Shown piece after piece: positions 1 to 9,196 of a stretch of DNA of 64,000 nucleotides. Origin of the DNA: Flavobacterium nackdongense (GTDB lineage: Bacteria > Bacteroidota > Bacteroidia > Flavobacteriales > Flavobacteriaceae); assembly GCF_004355225.1 (NCBI RefSeq), contig NZ_CP037933.1, positions 2,790,001-2,854,000 on the forward strand, written 5' to 3'. The notes below the pieces were generated by a model. It saw only the letters and a program-made list of their open reading frames with translations. It had not been told where the DNA came from and did no database searches. Made by a program: the position numbers and the translations under genes. How positions within the stretch are numbered: the stretch's first letter is position 1; every line of letters starts with the position of its first letter.

Positions 1-288
1 GGATTTCCTGTCATTGCCTTCGACGCGTACTACGACCAAGTATTTATCTTGCCATTTCATCGCGCCAGCGTTTAATGTAGCATTAACGCCTATTCTTTCG
101 AGTAAATACGGATTGGTTTCTGGATTAAAATCGTATCGCCAATTCAGCGGAATATGTTCTGGAGTTATAATTGGATTCGAATACCGCTCATATACACCAT
201 TTCCGTCCGTTGATGCAGTATTTATTTTTTGGATTAAGGATTCGTGTTTTGCCGAAAGTAAATTCTTTTTTTGATCAAATGTTTTCAT
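1..288 (-). CDS. GH130 mannosyl phosphorylase, N-terminal 96 residues (cut by window edge)
   Basis: The frame opens with ATG at 288 and stays open to the left edge, giving 96 residues without a stop. There is no signal peptide, so the enzyme should be cytoplasmic. The segment ITPEHIPLNWRYDFNPETN, followed by NATLNAGAMKW and VRVEGNDRKS, is typical of the N-terminus of GH130 enzymes of the 4-O-beta-D-mannosyl-D-glucose phosphorylase type. These cleave mannosyl-glucose with phosphate to mannose-1-phosphate and glucose, after mannobiose 2-epimerase has acted. It starts 16 bases after the GH26 gene at 305-1456 and is probably co-transcribed with it. It could instead be a mannooligosaccharide phosphorylase of the same family. 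The catalytic region lies outside the window. Confidence 0.88.
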   Translation of the reverse strand, partial: MKTFDQKKNLLSAKHESLIQKINTASTDGNGVYERYSNPIITPEHIPLNWRYDFNPETNPYLLERIGVNATLNAGAMKWQDKYLVVVRVEGNDRKS

Positions 289-304
289 TGTAATAGGGTA
301 TGTT

Positions 305-1456
305 TTATTGGTTTTTATATAATTCTAATTTTGCCGCTTCTTGGCTCAACAGTATGTGTTTGTCTTTGGTAAAACGGATAAAGTCACTAGCTTCAGGATG
401 ATTGGGATAGGGTATGTAATAATGTTTTTTAATATTAAAAGCATTGCGCCACAACAAAACATAACTTAAATTGTAATCTTTAATCAGGGGAAGCAAAATC
501 TCGGTGAAGTAGTTTTTTACTTGAATTCCTTCTTGTCCTGTTTCGGCTAAAATGGCTATCTTTTGGTTGTCCGAAGCGTATTTGGTAATCACCTTCAATC
601 CCGTTGTCACCGTTTCTTTATACCAGACCACTTTTGCCGTTGAATCCGGACAATAGGTGTCAAAACCGACGATATCTACCCATTCTTTCCCCGGAAAACG
701 GCTTAAAAATTGTGCTTCGCTAGTAATTTCGGCTGGAGAAAAGGCATAAATCAGGTTGTGTACTTGCTTAACATCACGCAAATATCCAACAGTCATTTGA
801 TATAAAGCAATGTATTCATCAGGTGTACATTGTTTGGCTCCCCACCAAAACCATGCTCCGGTATGTTCGTGAAACATTCGAAAAATAACTGGGATAGGCT
901 CGCCATTCTTGTCCTTTAGATCTTGAAAAAAATCAGCTACTTTATCGAGGTATTTCAGAAAACGTTCGTGATTTGAGCCGCCCTTGAGTATGCTCCTGAC
1001 CACTGAATCTTGTTTGCAATCCCAAGCCGATTTTCCCGTTACAATATTGTTGGCGTGCCAACTGATGGTATTGATGCTACCCCGTTCGTGTACCTGACGA
1101 ATTAAATTTTTCATGTTGCTGAAATACACTGAATCAATATTGCGTTGTGCACCCAACTCGACATCGGCTAACTCCCAGCCTACTACAGCGGGATAGTCGC
1201 CTGCTGTTTCTTTCACATCCGAACGACCGGGAAGGTTGTACCACTCCCGCCCATAGGCAGCATCGTCTTGATGCCCCAGCATTATCCCTTTTTTGGATGC
1301 GCTAAACATATTGCTGAACACTGCTTTTGTAGCTTTTGTAGCCTTTTGATCGACCATAGTTAATGGCTGTTCTGCCGATTTTTGGGCAACTAAGAAATTA
1401 ATACTTAACAAAAAACTAAAAGTGATTTGAAGGATTTGTTTTTTAAAATAGTTCAT
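305..1456 (-). CDS. GH26 endo-beta-1,4-mannanase, secreted
   Basis: This 383-residue protein has an N-terminal signal peptide (hydrophobic to about residue 24, ending VAQ, no lipobox cysteine), so it is exported to the periplasm or beyond. The rest is one GH26 TIM barrel that hydrolyses beta-1,4-mannan. The acid/base lies in FRMFHEHTGAWFWWG (E197) and the nucleophile in ILAETG (about E305), both intact. The length suits a single-domain GH26. Because it is not lipidated, while its neighbour at 1476-3203 is a modular lipoprotein, the two may divide the work: this one on imported oligosaccharides, the other at the cell surface. That split is known for Bacteroides mannan loci and is inferred here. 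It lies 19 bases downstream of the other GH26. Confidence 0.93.
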   Translation of the reverse strand: MNYFKKQILQITFSFLLSINFLVAQKSAEQPLTMVDQKATKATKAVFSNMFSASKKGIMLGHQDDAAYGREWYNLPGRSDVKETAGDYPAVVGWELADVELGAQRNIDSVYFSNMKNLIRQVHERGSINTISWHANNIVTGKSAWDCKQDSVVRSILKGGSNHERFLKYLDKVADFFQDLKDKNGEPIPVIFRMFHEHTGAWFWWGAKQCTPDEYIALYQMTVGYLRDVKQVHNLIYAFSPAEITSEAQFLSRFPGKEWVDIVGFDTYCPDSTAKVVWYKETVTTGLKVITKYASDNQKIAILAETGQEGIQVKNYFTEILLPLIKDYNLSYVLLWRNAFNIKKHYYIPYPNHPEASDFIRFTKDKHILLSQEAAKLELYKNQ

Positions 1457-1475
1457 CGTACTTGATTATGAATTT

Positions 1476-3203
1476 TTATTTGAGTGATGGCATTTTGTCG
1501 CGTGTTATCACATAATCGTAGCTGAAATATTTGTTCCACCAAGTGGCGCCATTGTATTTGTCGGCTCTGGTAAAATCGGCGTTCCAAGGCATAAACCAGG
1601 ACCACATATCGCCGTACTCTTTCATTAATGCAGGATCAGGCACAGAACCGCACTCACTGAGCGCAATTATTTTTTTACCGTTTGAAAACTCACGCACTTT
1701 ATTGAAAGCAACATATTGTGATGAATGTTGATTTTCTCCTGCGTAAATATCCATACCAATCACATCGACATAATTATCACCAGGATACCAACTTGACGCA
1801 CTGACATCGGCATCGGAAGTCCAAACCCAAATCAAATTATTTATTTTATGGTAGTTTACCAGTCTATCGAACATCGTTATCCATAATTCTTTGCAGGGAT
1901 TGGCCCCTTTGGCCCCCCACCAAAACCATCTTCCTGAAGCTTCGTGCAACGGGCGCCATAATACAGGAATATTTGCAGCTTGAAATTGTTTCAAATACAC
2001 CGCTATTACATCAATGTCGGCAATCATAGCTTTGTATTCATTCGAACTTTTATCTGAAATTTTCGAAACATCGAAGTTGGTATCTTTGGTGTAAAATCCG
2101 CCTGTTTTATTGAGAGGATCGCGCCAATGCCACATCAAAGTAACCAAACCGTTGTTGTTCCACCAATCCTTACTCAATTCAAAAGGAGCATCATATTTGA
2201 CCCAAGATTGTGTAGGCGCCGTGTGGTCGATAAAATCGAATCCAACCATGGCAGGCCACTTTCCAGTTTGTGAATTGACCCAAATGGCCTCGTCTATATT
2301 GGTACTATGATTGGCCATTGTTGCCGAAATAGTTTTAGTGCCAAAGTTATCTTTTAGAAAATTATACATTTTTGACGCTTGTGATGAGGGAGCTGGTGTT
2401 ACTAAGGCTGGAGCTATTGCAAAAGGAACCGGACCAACTACATCACGATTAATTTTCAAATAATCGATTTGAACATAGCCCCAATCTTTAATTATTGCAA
2501 TGGTGTGCAATCCTTTTTTAAAATAAAATTTACCGGCACTAATCGAGCCCCAAAAGGATTGCATTGGAAACAATATAGAGGCATACTTTTGATTGTCTAC
2601 AAAAATACTGTTGGCTTTGTCGCTATACGTGGCTGCAAATCGTAGATCCACATCGTAATATCCATCATCATCAATTTGAATACTGAATGTGACATCGCCC
2701 GCGTTGGTATTTACATAACCCGTTCCAGAAAAATTAGCAATTGTTGTTTCGATGGCAGCGCCATTGGTCAGTTGAGCATTCTCGGCTTCAAATATTTTAC
2801 CTACCGGAACCACCGCGGCTGCAGTTTTGAAGGTTAAAGTGATGCTTTTGGTAAAATTACCCGCTTCATCACTTATGGCGTTTGCCGGTATTAACAATGT
2901 ATAATCTGTGGCATTGGCTAATTTGGTTGAAATTTGGAGGTTTCTCAGATTGACCGAAGCGGTAACAGGTACATTATTTAAGGTTAGTACTGCATTGGAT
3001 TTCAAGATAATATTTTCTGAAAAAACAATGACAATACTGGAAGCAATAGGAACGTTGGCTTCGGCATTTGTAGGCGAACTAGAAACTAAACTAGGCGCGG
3101 TTTTGTCGGAGTTATCGACTTCTTCGGATTTACTGCATCCGATGGTTACGGTTACAAATAAAACGAATAGTAATGCAATTTTAAAATAGTGTAGTGGTTT
3201 CAT
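1476..3203 (-). CDS. Modular GH26 beta-mannanase lipoprotein (Ig-like, CBM35-like, GH26)
   Basis: The 575-residue protein begins with a type II signal peptide (TVTIGC, lipid-attachment Cys23), followed by an acidic stretch common in surface-exposed Bacteroidota lipoproteins. Residues about 35-127 form a bacterial Ig-like (Big_5-type) domain (SSSPTNAEANVPIASSIVI). Residues about 137-253 look like a CBM35/CBM6-type binding module (FEAENAQL, and near its end VQIDYLKI). Residues about 272-570 are the GH26 barrel, with acid/base E421 in WRPLHEASGRWFWWG and nucleophile E517 in ALSECG. It is probably the cell-surface endo-mannanase that makes oligosaccharides for the SusCD pair at 18335-23074. It is followed at once by the single-domain GH26. 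Confidence 0.92.
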   Translation of the reverse strand: MKPLHYFKIALLFVLFVTVTIGCSKSEEVDNSDKTAPSLVSSSPTNAEANVPIASSIVIVFSENIILKSNAVLTLNNVPVTASVNLRNLQISTKLANATDYTLLIPANAISDEAGNFTKSITLTFKTAAAVVPVGKIFEAENAQLTNGAAIETTIANFSGTGYVNTNAGDVTFSIQIDDDGYYDVDLRFAATYSDKANSIFVDNQKYASILFPMQSFWGSISAGKFYFKKGLHTIAIIKDWGYVQIDYLKINRDVVGPVPFAIAPALVTPAPSSQASKMYNFLKDNFGTKTISATMANHSTNIDEAIWVNSQTGKWPAMVGFDFIDHTAPTQSWVKYDAPFELSKDWWNNNGLVTLMWHWRDPLNKTGGFYTKDTNFDVSKISDKSSNEYKAMIADIDVIAVYLKQFQAANIPVLWRPLHEASGRWFWWGAKGANPCKELWITMFDRLVNYHKINNLIWVWTSDADVSASSWYPGDNYVDVIGMDIYAGENQHSSQYVAFNKVREFSNGKKIIALSECGSVPDPALMKEYGDMWSWFMPWNADFTRADKYNGATWWNKYFSYDYVITRDKMPSLK

Positions 3204-3214
3204 AGTGATATCAT

Positions 3215-4213
3215 TTATATAATTCTTACGGATTCAGTCTCAGCAATTTGATATGCTTTTTTGGTAATTTCTAAAATTTCTCGAACAGTATTTAAATCGG
3301 ATAGTGGTGGTGCTTTTTTCAAAATGGTATCGGTAAACGCTTTTGATAGGTTCATAAAAGATTCTAAATAGTCATTTTTTTTCAATATTTTTTTATCATT
3401 AAAATAGAGGGCATCTGTGAGAACGATGCTCCCGTACGTACCTAAAATGCGGATGCCATTGATCATCTTTGCGTGGTCGGTTGCCCAGGATTGCATCAGT
3501 ACTGCCATAGCGCCATTGCCAAATTGCACACTGAGTTGCATACTGTCTTCGCAATCCATATTTTTCAAAACCGTTCTCGATTTAAAACTAGAGATCTTTG
3601 TTGGTTTGCCTAATAAATACAAACATTGATACAGTAAATGATGACCACTATCGAACATGGCACCGCCTTTGCTCAATTCGCTATCGGATCTCCATCCCTG
3701 AATATGTTCAGTAGAAATAGTATGCGAAGAAATGAATGAGGCGTGTATAATTTGCCCTATTTTCCCAGTCTCGATGCACTCTTTCGCTTTTTGAATGGCT
3801 TTGGAATACACAAAATTATGTGCTGGAAATATCGTAATACCTTTCTCCTCACTGAGCTGTTCAATGGCTTCAAGTTGATTCACATCGGTAACCACAGGCT
3901 TATCCGCTAGTACATGTTTTCTATTATTAATGGCAGCGACAATCTGTTCAAAATGCAGCGAATTGATACTGCTGATAATGAGCGCATCGATATGGGGGTC
4001 TGAAACCAATTCATCAAAATCACTATAAGCTCTCATTTCTAAACCCTTGCATTTTTCAATGAGGGATTCCTGTTTCTGCTTGTATTGAGGATGATTTCTC
4101 TGATAGGTATGGCACATGCCCCTAATGTCTGCATTTCTGTTTTTTCGAAAGGCTTGATAATGATAATCCGTTATAAATCCGGTACCTACTATTCCTAATC
4201 GTAATTTTTTCAT
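3215..4213 (-). CDS. Gfo/Idh/MocA-family NAD(P)-dependent oxidoreductase
   Basis: The chosen start is the ATG at 4213, giving 332 residues beginning MKKLRLGIVGTGF, because the Rossmann motif GIVGTG then sits right at the N-terminus. An upstream in-frame ATG at 4249 would add 12 residues. The family's sugar-handling lysine motif appears as ADKPVV, and the C-terminal alpha/beta domain has GGAMFDSGHH. There is no signal peptide, so it is cytoplasmic. Members oxidise or reduce sugars and inositols; the substrate here is unknown. It sits between a binding-like protein and the GH26 genes, so it may modify a mannose-derived sugar, but nothing in the sequence proves that. Confidence 0.85.
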   Translation of the reverse strand: MKKLRLGIVGTGFITDYHYQAFRKNRNADIRGMCHTYQRNHPQYKQKQESLIEKCKGLEMRAYSDFDELVSDPHIDALIISSINSLHFEQIVAAINNRKHVLADKPVVTDVNQLEAIEQLSEEKGITIFPAHNFVYSKAIQKAKECIETGKIGQIIHASFISSHTISTEHIQGWRSDSELSKGGAMFDSGHHLLYQCLYLLGKPTKISSFKSRTVLKNMDCEDSMQLSVQFGNGAMAVLMQSWATDHAKMINGIRILGTYGSIVLTDALYFNDKKILKKNDYLESFMNLSKAFTDTILKKAPPLSDLNTVREILEITKKAYQIAETESVRII

Positions 4214-4251
4214 GTTAAATTTTATGTTTTCCAGAGAACGTTTAAACAATT

Positions 4252-4893
4252 CTACTCTTCAAATGGCTCGTAATTGGTCAACTGAATGTCATCAAACCAA
4301 GCTTCGACAAAACCCTTGGGAGAAGTGGAACCTATTCTTAGGCCTACTTCAAAACACTTTGGTTCATCGCCGGTCAGATTGAAATCCGCTTTTAGTACGC
4401 CCCAATTCTCATAGGTCAAGTCACTGAACTTTATTTTTACAAACTGCCATTCTTTGGATGTGAGTGGAATCATTTTTGTGGCTCCCCATTTGGATTTATG
4501 GCCTTTGCTCAATACTAGATAGTGCAGCATTATGGTGTCTCCTTCACCCGCTTTACACCAAAAAGACATCCAGGTTTTCTCTTTGAAATTCATCCACGTT
4601 TTTTCCATTCCCTCTACCGCTAAGGTGTCGGCTTTTAAATCTGTAAACCAAGCAAAAGGTCTGTTTTGAGGCACAGCGTCCCAACGTACGTGCAGCGATA
4701 CTTTAGATTTATTGGAATGTTGACTTGATTTAGTTTCATCATAAATGAATTTTACGTTCTCGTTATCGCGCCACCAATTGGTAGTTGAAGGTTTGTTTTC
4801 GAAATTAGAAATCATCAACTTTTGCTTTTGAGAAAAGGCTGATAAAGTCCCAAAAATCAGTAGTATTAGAAAAATATTTTTTTTTGCTATCAT
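4252..4893 (-). CDS. Small secreted carbohydrate-binding-like protein (CBM11-like fold)
   Basis: This 213-residue protein has a signal peptide ending near SAFSQ. The mature part opens LMISNFENKPSTTNWW and ends EAWFDDIQLTNY, the layout of galactose-binding-like jelly-roll domains such as CBM11 or CIA30-type modules: opening strand with a 'FE' aspartate/asparagine pattern, closing strand 'WFDDI'. It has many tryptophans (NWWRD, WMNF, WMSFWC, EWQF), which suits sugar stacking. No catalytic domain is attached, so it may be a free binding protein or an accessory to its neighbour. Its ATG overlaps the stop of the DUF5060-GH5 gene by four bases, so the two are translationally coupled. Function is inferred. 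Confidence 0.6.
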   Translation of the reverse strand: MIAKKNIFLILLIFGTLSAFSQKQKLMISNFENKPSTTNWWRDNENVKFIYDETKSSQHSNKSKVSLHVRWDAVPQNRPFAWFTDLKADTLAVEGMEKTWMNFKEKTWMSFWCKAGEGDTIMLHYLVLSKGHKSKWGATKMIPLTSKEWQFVKIKFSDLTYENWGVLKADFNLTGDEPKCFEVGLRIGSTSPKGFVEAWFDDIQLTNYEPFEE

Positions 4894-6599
4894 TTGATTC
4901 GTATTACTAATTCTTGTTTGGGAGCAATCAATACAGTGTCTATCATAAATACTTTTTCAGATGAAACACTAAATTTTTCGCTACTGTATTTCTTTAAATC
5001 CGTATCTAGAAGTTCCAAATTGCCTTTTATTTTGTTCCAATTCATATTCTGGAATTGAAGCTGTTTTTTGGTTGAGGCGGAATTATAAACATAAACATAG
5101 GTTGTTTTTCCGCAACGAACTCCATATATTTCTAAACCATTTTCTAATGATTTAATATTTACGATTTCGAATTCTCCTTTTCCGTCCGAAATCATCTGAT
5201 CATTCACTTTTTTGACCATTTCAAAATAAGACATCATACCCCGGTTTTCGAAAAACTCCCACCACCAACTCATAGGTAATACCGGTGTTGGGCTGAATAA
5301 ACCAAGCCACAACGCACGACGAAAATCAGCATCCATTTCGGGGGCTATGGCGTTGAAATCCTTACTCCAATCCCACTCAAATCCTGCTTCGCCAATAACG
5401 TAGGGCTTGTTGTGTTTAGCCGTATATTCGAGAATTGTAGCTGGAATTCCTGATGTGTTTTTATACATATGGCGTTGGTTGATATCTATGTTTTTCAAGT
5501 CATTCATTCCCGGAATATCTCGATGGGAAACGCTAGTCGCTACGATATGCTTATAAGGGTCAATTGATTTTAAAAACGTACTCATTTCGTTATGCCAATT
5601 GGTAACCACATCAGCCGGAATTTGATTGTCGGGACCACCATTATACATAGCATTGTCGACTTCGTTGAAAAATTCCCAAGCACCAACAGATGGACTGTAA
5701 CCGTAACGCGCTACCATTAACCTCAGTTTGTTTTTGTATTGCGCACGAGCAGCAGGCAATGCAAAAAATTCTGTAGGTGTTTTTGCAAATCCTCCGTTGG
5801 CAATATTATAATTACTTGTTTCCCATCCTGACCCCATAAGCCCAACGTGGCTTTCTAGAGCTAACATCATATGTATTCCTAGAGAATCGCAAAGTTGCAC
5901 CAACTCATCCATACGTTTCATACCACTCTCGTTGAAATAGGAATCGCTATTCTGATAGCGACTGTTGTTTTGTACTTTTTTCCAGTCCACGGGTAAATTC
6001 CAGTAAATCATCCAGGTTCTAAAGAAATTACCTCCGTTTGCTGCCAATTTCTTCAACATAAAGTTGTAATTGAAGCGCTTATCTTCGTGTAGTTTCTTGA
6101 AGTATTTTGAATCATCATCATCGCGTGACTCCCAGCAAATATTTTCGCCAATACCGCGAAACAAAGTGCCATTGTCATATTTAAATGTCCATAAATTATT
6201 CGTATTTAAGAAGCCCTTTGCTTTGGATGGTTTTACATTGAATGTGTTAATTTGCGAGGAGAATACTTCAGCCGAAGCTTTCTTGAGTTCGAAATGATAG
6301 CTGTACTTTCCTTTTTCGCGTGGGGTAAATCGTGCTTTCCAAAGCGATGGACTACCACTTTTTCCTGAAACGAAAAAACAAGGCAATACCAACTTTTCTC
6401 CCGTTGGAGCAGTCAAGATCATATCGAGACTAATTTCACTGAAATCGAAAGGATTCACAAATGTCGCGAGGAGTCGAATGTCCCATTCGGTTTTTTGGTA
6501 TTGAATTACTTCTTTATTGAGTATAGTTACCTCCTGAATCTGCGCCTTCACGACCACAGAAAAAACTAAGAATGTGATTATAAAAAGCTTGTTTTTCAT
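4890..6599 (-). CDS. DUF5060-GH5-type glycoside hydrolase, secreted
   Basis: The 569-residue protein has a signal peptide (to about residue 19, VVKAQ). Residues about 22-120 match a DUF5060-type beta-sandwich (EWDIRLLATFVNPF, then FTPREKGKYSYHF). A GH5-like TIM barrel follows (about 130-460), with acid/base E313 in WEFFNEVDNA and nucleophile E404 in YVIGEAGFEW. A C-terminal beta domain (about 470-569) closes it. DUF5060 plus GH5-like barrels are common in Bacteroidota loci for beta-mannan, beta-glucan and related glycans. In this operon a beta-mannanase or exo-mannosidase role is the best guess. Substrate specificity cannot be read from the sequence alone. Confidence 0.8.
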   Translation of the reverse strand: MKNKLFIITFLVFSVVVKAQIQEVTILNKEVIQYQKTEWDIRLLATFVNPFDFSEISLDMILTAPTGEKLVLPCFFVSGKSGSPSLWKARFTPREKGKYSYHFELKKASAEVFSSQINTFNVKPSKAKGFLNTNNLWTFKYDNGTLFRGIGENICWESRDDDDSKYFKKLHEDKRFNYNFMLKKLAANGGNFFRTWMIYWNLPVDWKKVQNNSRYQNSDSYFNESGMKRMDELVQLCDSLGIHMMLALESHVGLMGSGWETSNYNIANGGFAKTPTEFFALPAARAQYKNKLRLMVARYGYSPSVGAWEFFNEVDNAMYNGGPDNQIPADVVTNWHNEMSTFLKSIDPYKHIVATSVSHRDIPGMNDLKNIDINQRHMYKNTSGIPATILEYTAKHNKPYVIGEAGFEWDWSKDFNAIAPEMDADFRRALWLGLFSPTPVLPMSWWWEFFENRGMMSYFEMVKKVNDQMISDGKGEFEIVNIKSLENGLEIYGVRCGKTTYVYVYNSASTKKQLQFQNMNWNKIKGNLELLDTDLKKYSSEKFSVSSEKVFMIDTVLIAPKQELVIRIK

Positions 6600-6672
6600 C
6601 GGTATGGTTTTATTAAATAATTTAATAAGGATGTTTAGAAATAATTCTTAAATAAGTAATATCTAAAAAGTA

Positions 6673-7659
6673 TTAATTCAAAATGGCTTCAATATGTTCC
6701 AACTCTATTCTATCAAAATTCATATTTCCAAGTGAACGAACATTGTCCACCAATTGGTCCGCACTACTAGCGCCAATCAAAACGGAGGTTACGCGCTCGT
6801 CTTTCAACAACCAAACAATTGCCATTTGAGCCAAAGATTGATTTCGCTCTTTTGCCATTTCGTTTAAGGCATTTATTTTACTAATAATTTCGGGTGTTAT
6901 TTGTCCGGTTTGCAATGCGCCATGAGCTTTATGCGCTCTGGAATTCTCTGGTATTTCTTTGAGGTATTTATTGGTCAATAAACCTTGTGCCAAAGGCGAA
7001 AAGGCAATACATCCCATTCCTTTTTCTTCCACTACGTCCAGTAATCCATTTTCTGCCCAACGTTCGAACATCGAATATTTAGGCTGGTGGATCAAGCATG
7101 GCGTCCCCATTTTTTTTAGGATATCGGCAGCGCGAGCGGCTAGATCAGCTGGATAATTAGAAATGCCTGCGTACAATGCTTTTCCGCTACGAACGGCATA
7201 ATCCAATGCGCCCATCGTTTCTTCAAGCGGAGTTTCAGGGTCGGGACGATGGGAATAAAAAATATCTACATAATCCAATTGCATCCGTTTCAAGCTTTGA
7301 TCCAAACTGGCCAATACGTATTTGCGTGAGCCCCAATCTCCGTAAGGACCTGGCCACATATCGTATCCGGCTTTGGTTGAAATAATCAATTCATCACGGT
7401 AGGATTTTAAATCTTGCTGCAGGATTTTTCCAAAATTAGATTCGGCTGAACCAGGTGGAGGGCCATAATTATTGGCTAAATCGAAATGAGTTATTCCCAA
7501 ATCGAAGGCTTTACAAATTATTTTTTGATAGTTGGCAAAAGTATCTACATCGCCAAAGTTATGCCACAATCCGAGGGAAAGTGCCGATAATTTCAGCCCA
7601 CTCGTTCCACATCTGCGGTATTGCATTTCGTTGTATCGATCTGAATTTGCTTGGTACAT
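6673..7659 (-). CDS. Aldo/keto reductase, YghZ-like (L-glyceraldehyde-3-phosphate reductase type)
   Basis: The 328-residue cytoplasmic protein carries the complete aldo/keto reductase tetrad: D60 and Y65 (THFDLANNYGPPPGSAE), K96 (ISTKAGYD) and H137 (FYSHRPDP). The strings YGPPPGSAE, GYDMWPGPYGDWGSRKY and HQPKYSMFERW closely resemble E. coli YghZ and its relatives, which reduce L-glyceraldehyde 3-phosphate and small aldehydes with NADPH. It lies one base downstream of the GH5 stop at 7661, so it is clearly in the operon. Such an enzyme may detoxify aldehydes or process a sugar released from mannan, together with the Gfo/Idh enzyme at 3215-4213. The physiological substrate is unknown. Confidence 0.88.
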   Translation of the reverse strand: MYQANSDRYNEMQYRRCGTSGLKLSALSLGLWHNFGDVDTFANYQKIICKAFDLGITHFDLANNYGPPPGSAESNFGKILQQDLKSYRDELIISTKAGYDMWPGPYGDWGSRKYVLASLDQSLKRMQLDYVDIFYSHRPDPETPLEETMGALDYAVRSGKALYAGISNYPADLAARAADILKKMGTPCLIHQPKYSMFERWAENGLLDVVEEKGMGCIAFSPLAQGLLTNKYLKEIPENSRAHKAHGALQTGQITPEIISKINALNEMAKERNQSLAQMAIVWLLKDERVTSVLIGASSADQLVDNVRSLGNMNFDRIELEHIEAILN

Positions 7660-7660
7660 A

Positions 7661-9181
7661 TTATTTTATTATTTTTAAAATGGGTGAATAATCCGATTCC
7701 CCTGTTACATTAACCCCTTTAATGCGATAAAAATACGTTTTGCCTTTTTCGGCAGTTTCATCGACATACAAAACCAATGGTTCTGAAGCTCCGGGCGAAG
7801 GTTCAAATTTGACCACATCGGCCAATACCGAGTCTTCTAAACCCGTAGCAAGCAATTTCCAGGGCCCTTTGGTAGTGTCCGCTCGTTCTATAACATAATA
7901 TCCTGCACCCGTAGCGCCACGCCAAGTAAAACCGTCCTTTTGTACAAATAATATTGGAGCTGGAGCTGGTTTTTGTAGCGCCGGTGTGGGTATTCCTCTG
8001 ATTAGGTACGACTCTTTGCGAAGTAAGTCGAGTAGTCGAACTTCATCGTAAACAAATCCAGCAGAAAACCCTGGAACGTGGAACGAATTGACTGTTGTTC
8101 CGCCTTCGTTGTGATAATACCAGCCTCCATCACGTCGATGACTTCGAATGCTCCACATCAATCCACCTACAATTTCGGTTTGACGAATCGTTTCCATTAG
8201 TTCTCGGATATTTTCGGTTGAGCCTAAACCAAATTCGTCAATCATCAATGGTTTTCGACCTTTAGTTTTTGCATAGGATTCTTTTGCAATTGGTGCCAAT
8301 TGCCATGGATTTCCGCCCAGACGATTCCAATATTCATACAAGTGATCACTAATAATATCAATATTGGCGTCGGCAATAAGTTTTTCGCGGTCGGCACCAC
8401 CAGCCTCCATTATTAAGTGATTCGGATCTACTTTTTTAATATAGGCTGCCATTTCAAGGCTCCAATCCAGGATTTTAGGTGCCCATTCGTCGTATTTCAG
8501 ACCTCTATCTCCGGGATAACTTCCAAATTCGTTCCCTAATTGCCAAGCTAGGATAGCAGGGTCATTTTTGTAGATAATTCCGTTGACAGTGTTTTTACGG
8601 TTCAATAAAAAATCTAAAAAATGTCGAAAATCGGCTTTTTGCTCTTCGTCAGTCCAGAATGCCCCTTTGGGTTTGCCTGCAATGGCCGAAAACTCATCTA
8701 CTCCACGAATACCACCGAAGGTTTGCGAAGCGATAAACGGTATAATCAACCTGACATCATATTCATGACTTAGTGCAATGATGCGGTCTAAACAACGAAA
8801 AGCTTCTTCATTGTACTTGCGATGTCCTTCGATGTAAACCGGCATTCCATTATCGAGGGGGGAATATATAGAAAGAGAAAATGTTCGAGTGGCTCTTCCT
8901 CCTAATCGACGAATGCCATCGAGTAAATCGCGAATTTCATATTCGTCTGGAAATCGGTTCGAGCGGTCAAGGCGTATTTGTGATTCATTTTGCTGAATAT
9001 TTGGTGCTGCCAGTCCCATAAATCGAAATACTTTGGTGCCTTCGTATAGTTTGTCGCCCTTACGGGTAATAATGGGCCAAGCCGCATTTTGGGCAGTGAT
9101 CTGAGAAAAATCAGCTAAAGTCCCAAGTATCAATAGGGCCGTTACAAGTACTGATTTTAGTTTGTGTTTTTGCGTATCCAT
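7661..9181 (-). CDS. GH5 family beta-mannanase-like enzyme with C-terminal Fn3-like domain
   Basis: The 506-residue protein has a signal peptide (to about residue 30, FSQITAQ). The barrel covers about residues 35-400, opening VFRFMGLAAPNIQQNE. The acid/base is E218 in AWQLGNEFG and the nucleophile is E316 in LMIDEFGLG. These are the motifs of the mannanase branch of GH5, where the mannan-degrading GH5_7 group belongs; I do not assign the subfamily firmly. Residues about 410-506 (APAPILFVQKDGFTWRG to YFYRIKGVNVTGESDYSPI) form a fibronectin type III-like domain. It sits between the GlcG-like gene and the aldo/keto reductase. It should be an endo-acting mannanase in the periplasm or at the outer membrane. 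Confidence 0.85.
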   Translation of the reverse strand: MDTQKHKLKSVLVTALLILGTLADFSQITAQNAAWPIITRKGDKLYEGTKVFRFMGLAAPNIQQNESQIRLDRSNRFPDEYEIRDLLDGIRRLGGRATRTFSLSIYSPLDNGMPVYIEGHRKYNEEAFRCLDRIIALSHEYDVRLIIPFIASQTFGGIRGVDEFSAIAGKPKGAFWTDEEQKADFRHFLDFLLNRKNTVNGIIYKNDPAILAWQLGNEFGSYPGDRGLKYDEWAPKILDWSLEMAAYIKKVDPNHLIMEAGGADREKLIADANIDIISDHLYEYWNRLGGNPWQLAPIAKESYAKTKGRKPLMIDEFGLGSTENIRELMETIRQTEIVGGLMWSIRSHRRDGGWYYHNEGGTTVNSFHVPGFSAGFVYDEVRLLDLLRKESYLIRGIPTPALQKPAPAPILFVQKDGFTWRGATGAGYYVIERADTTKGPWKLLATGLEDSVLADVVKFEPSPGASEPLVLYVDETAEKGKTYFYRIKGVNVTGESDYSPILKIIK

Positions 9182-9196
9182 ATTGTTTATTTTATA

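Noticed and set aside
14..274. 86-codon plus-strand frame at the left edge
   Set aside because: It lies opposite the clear GH130 N-terminus on the minus strand and has no features of its own.
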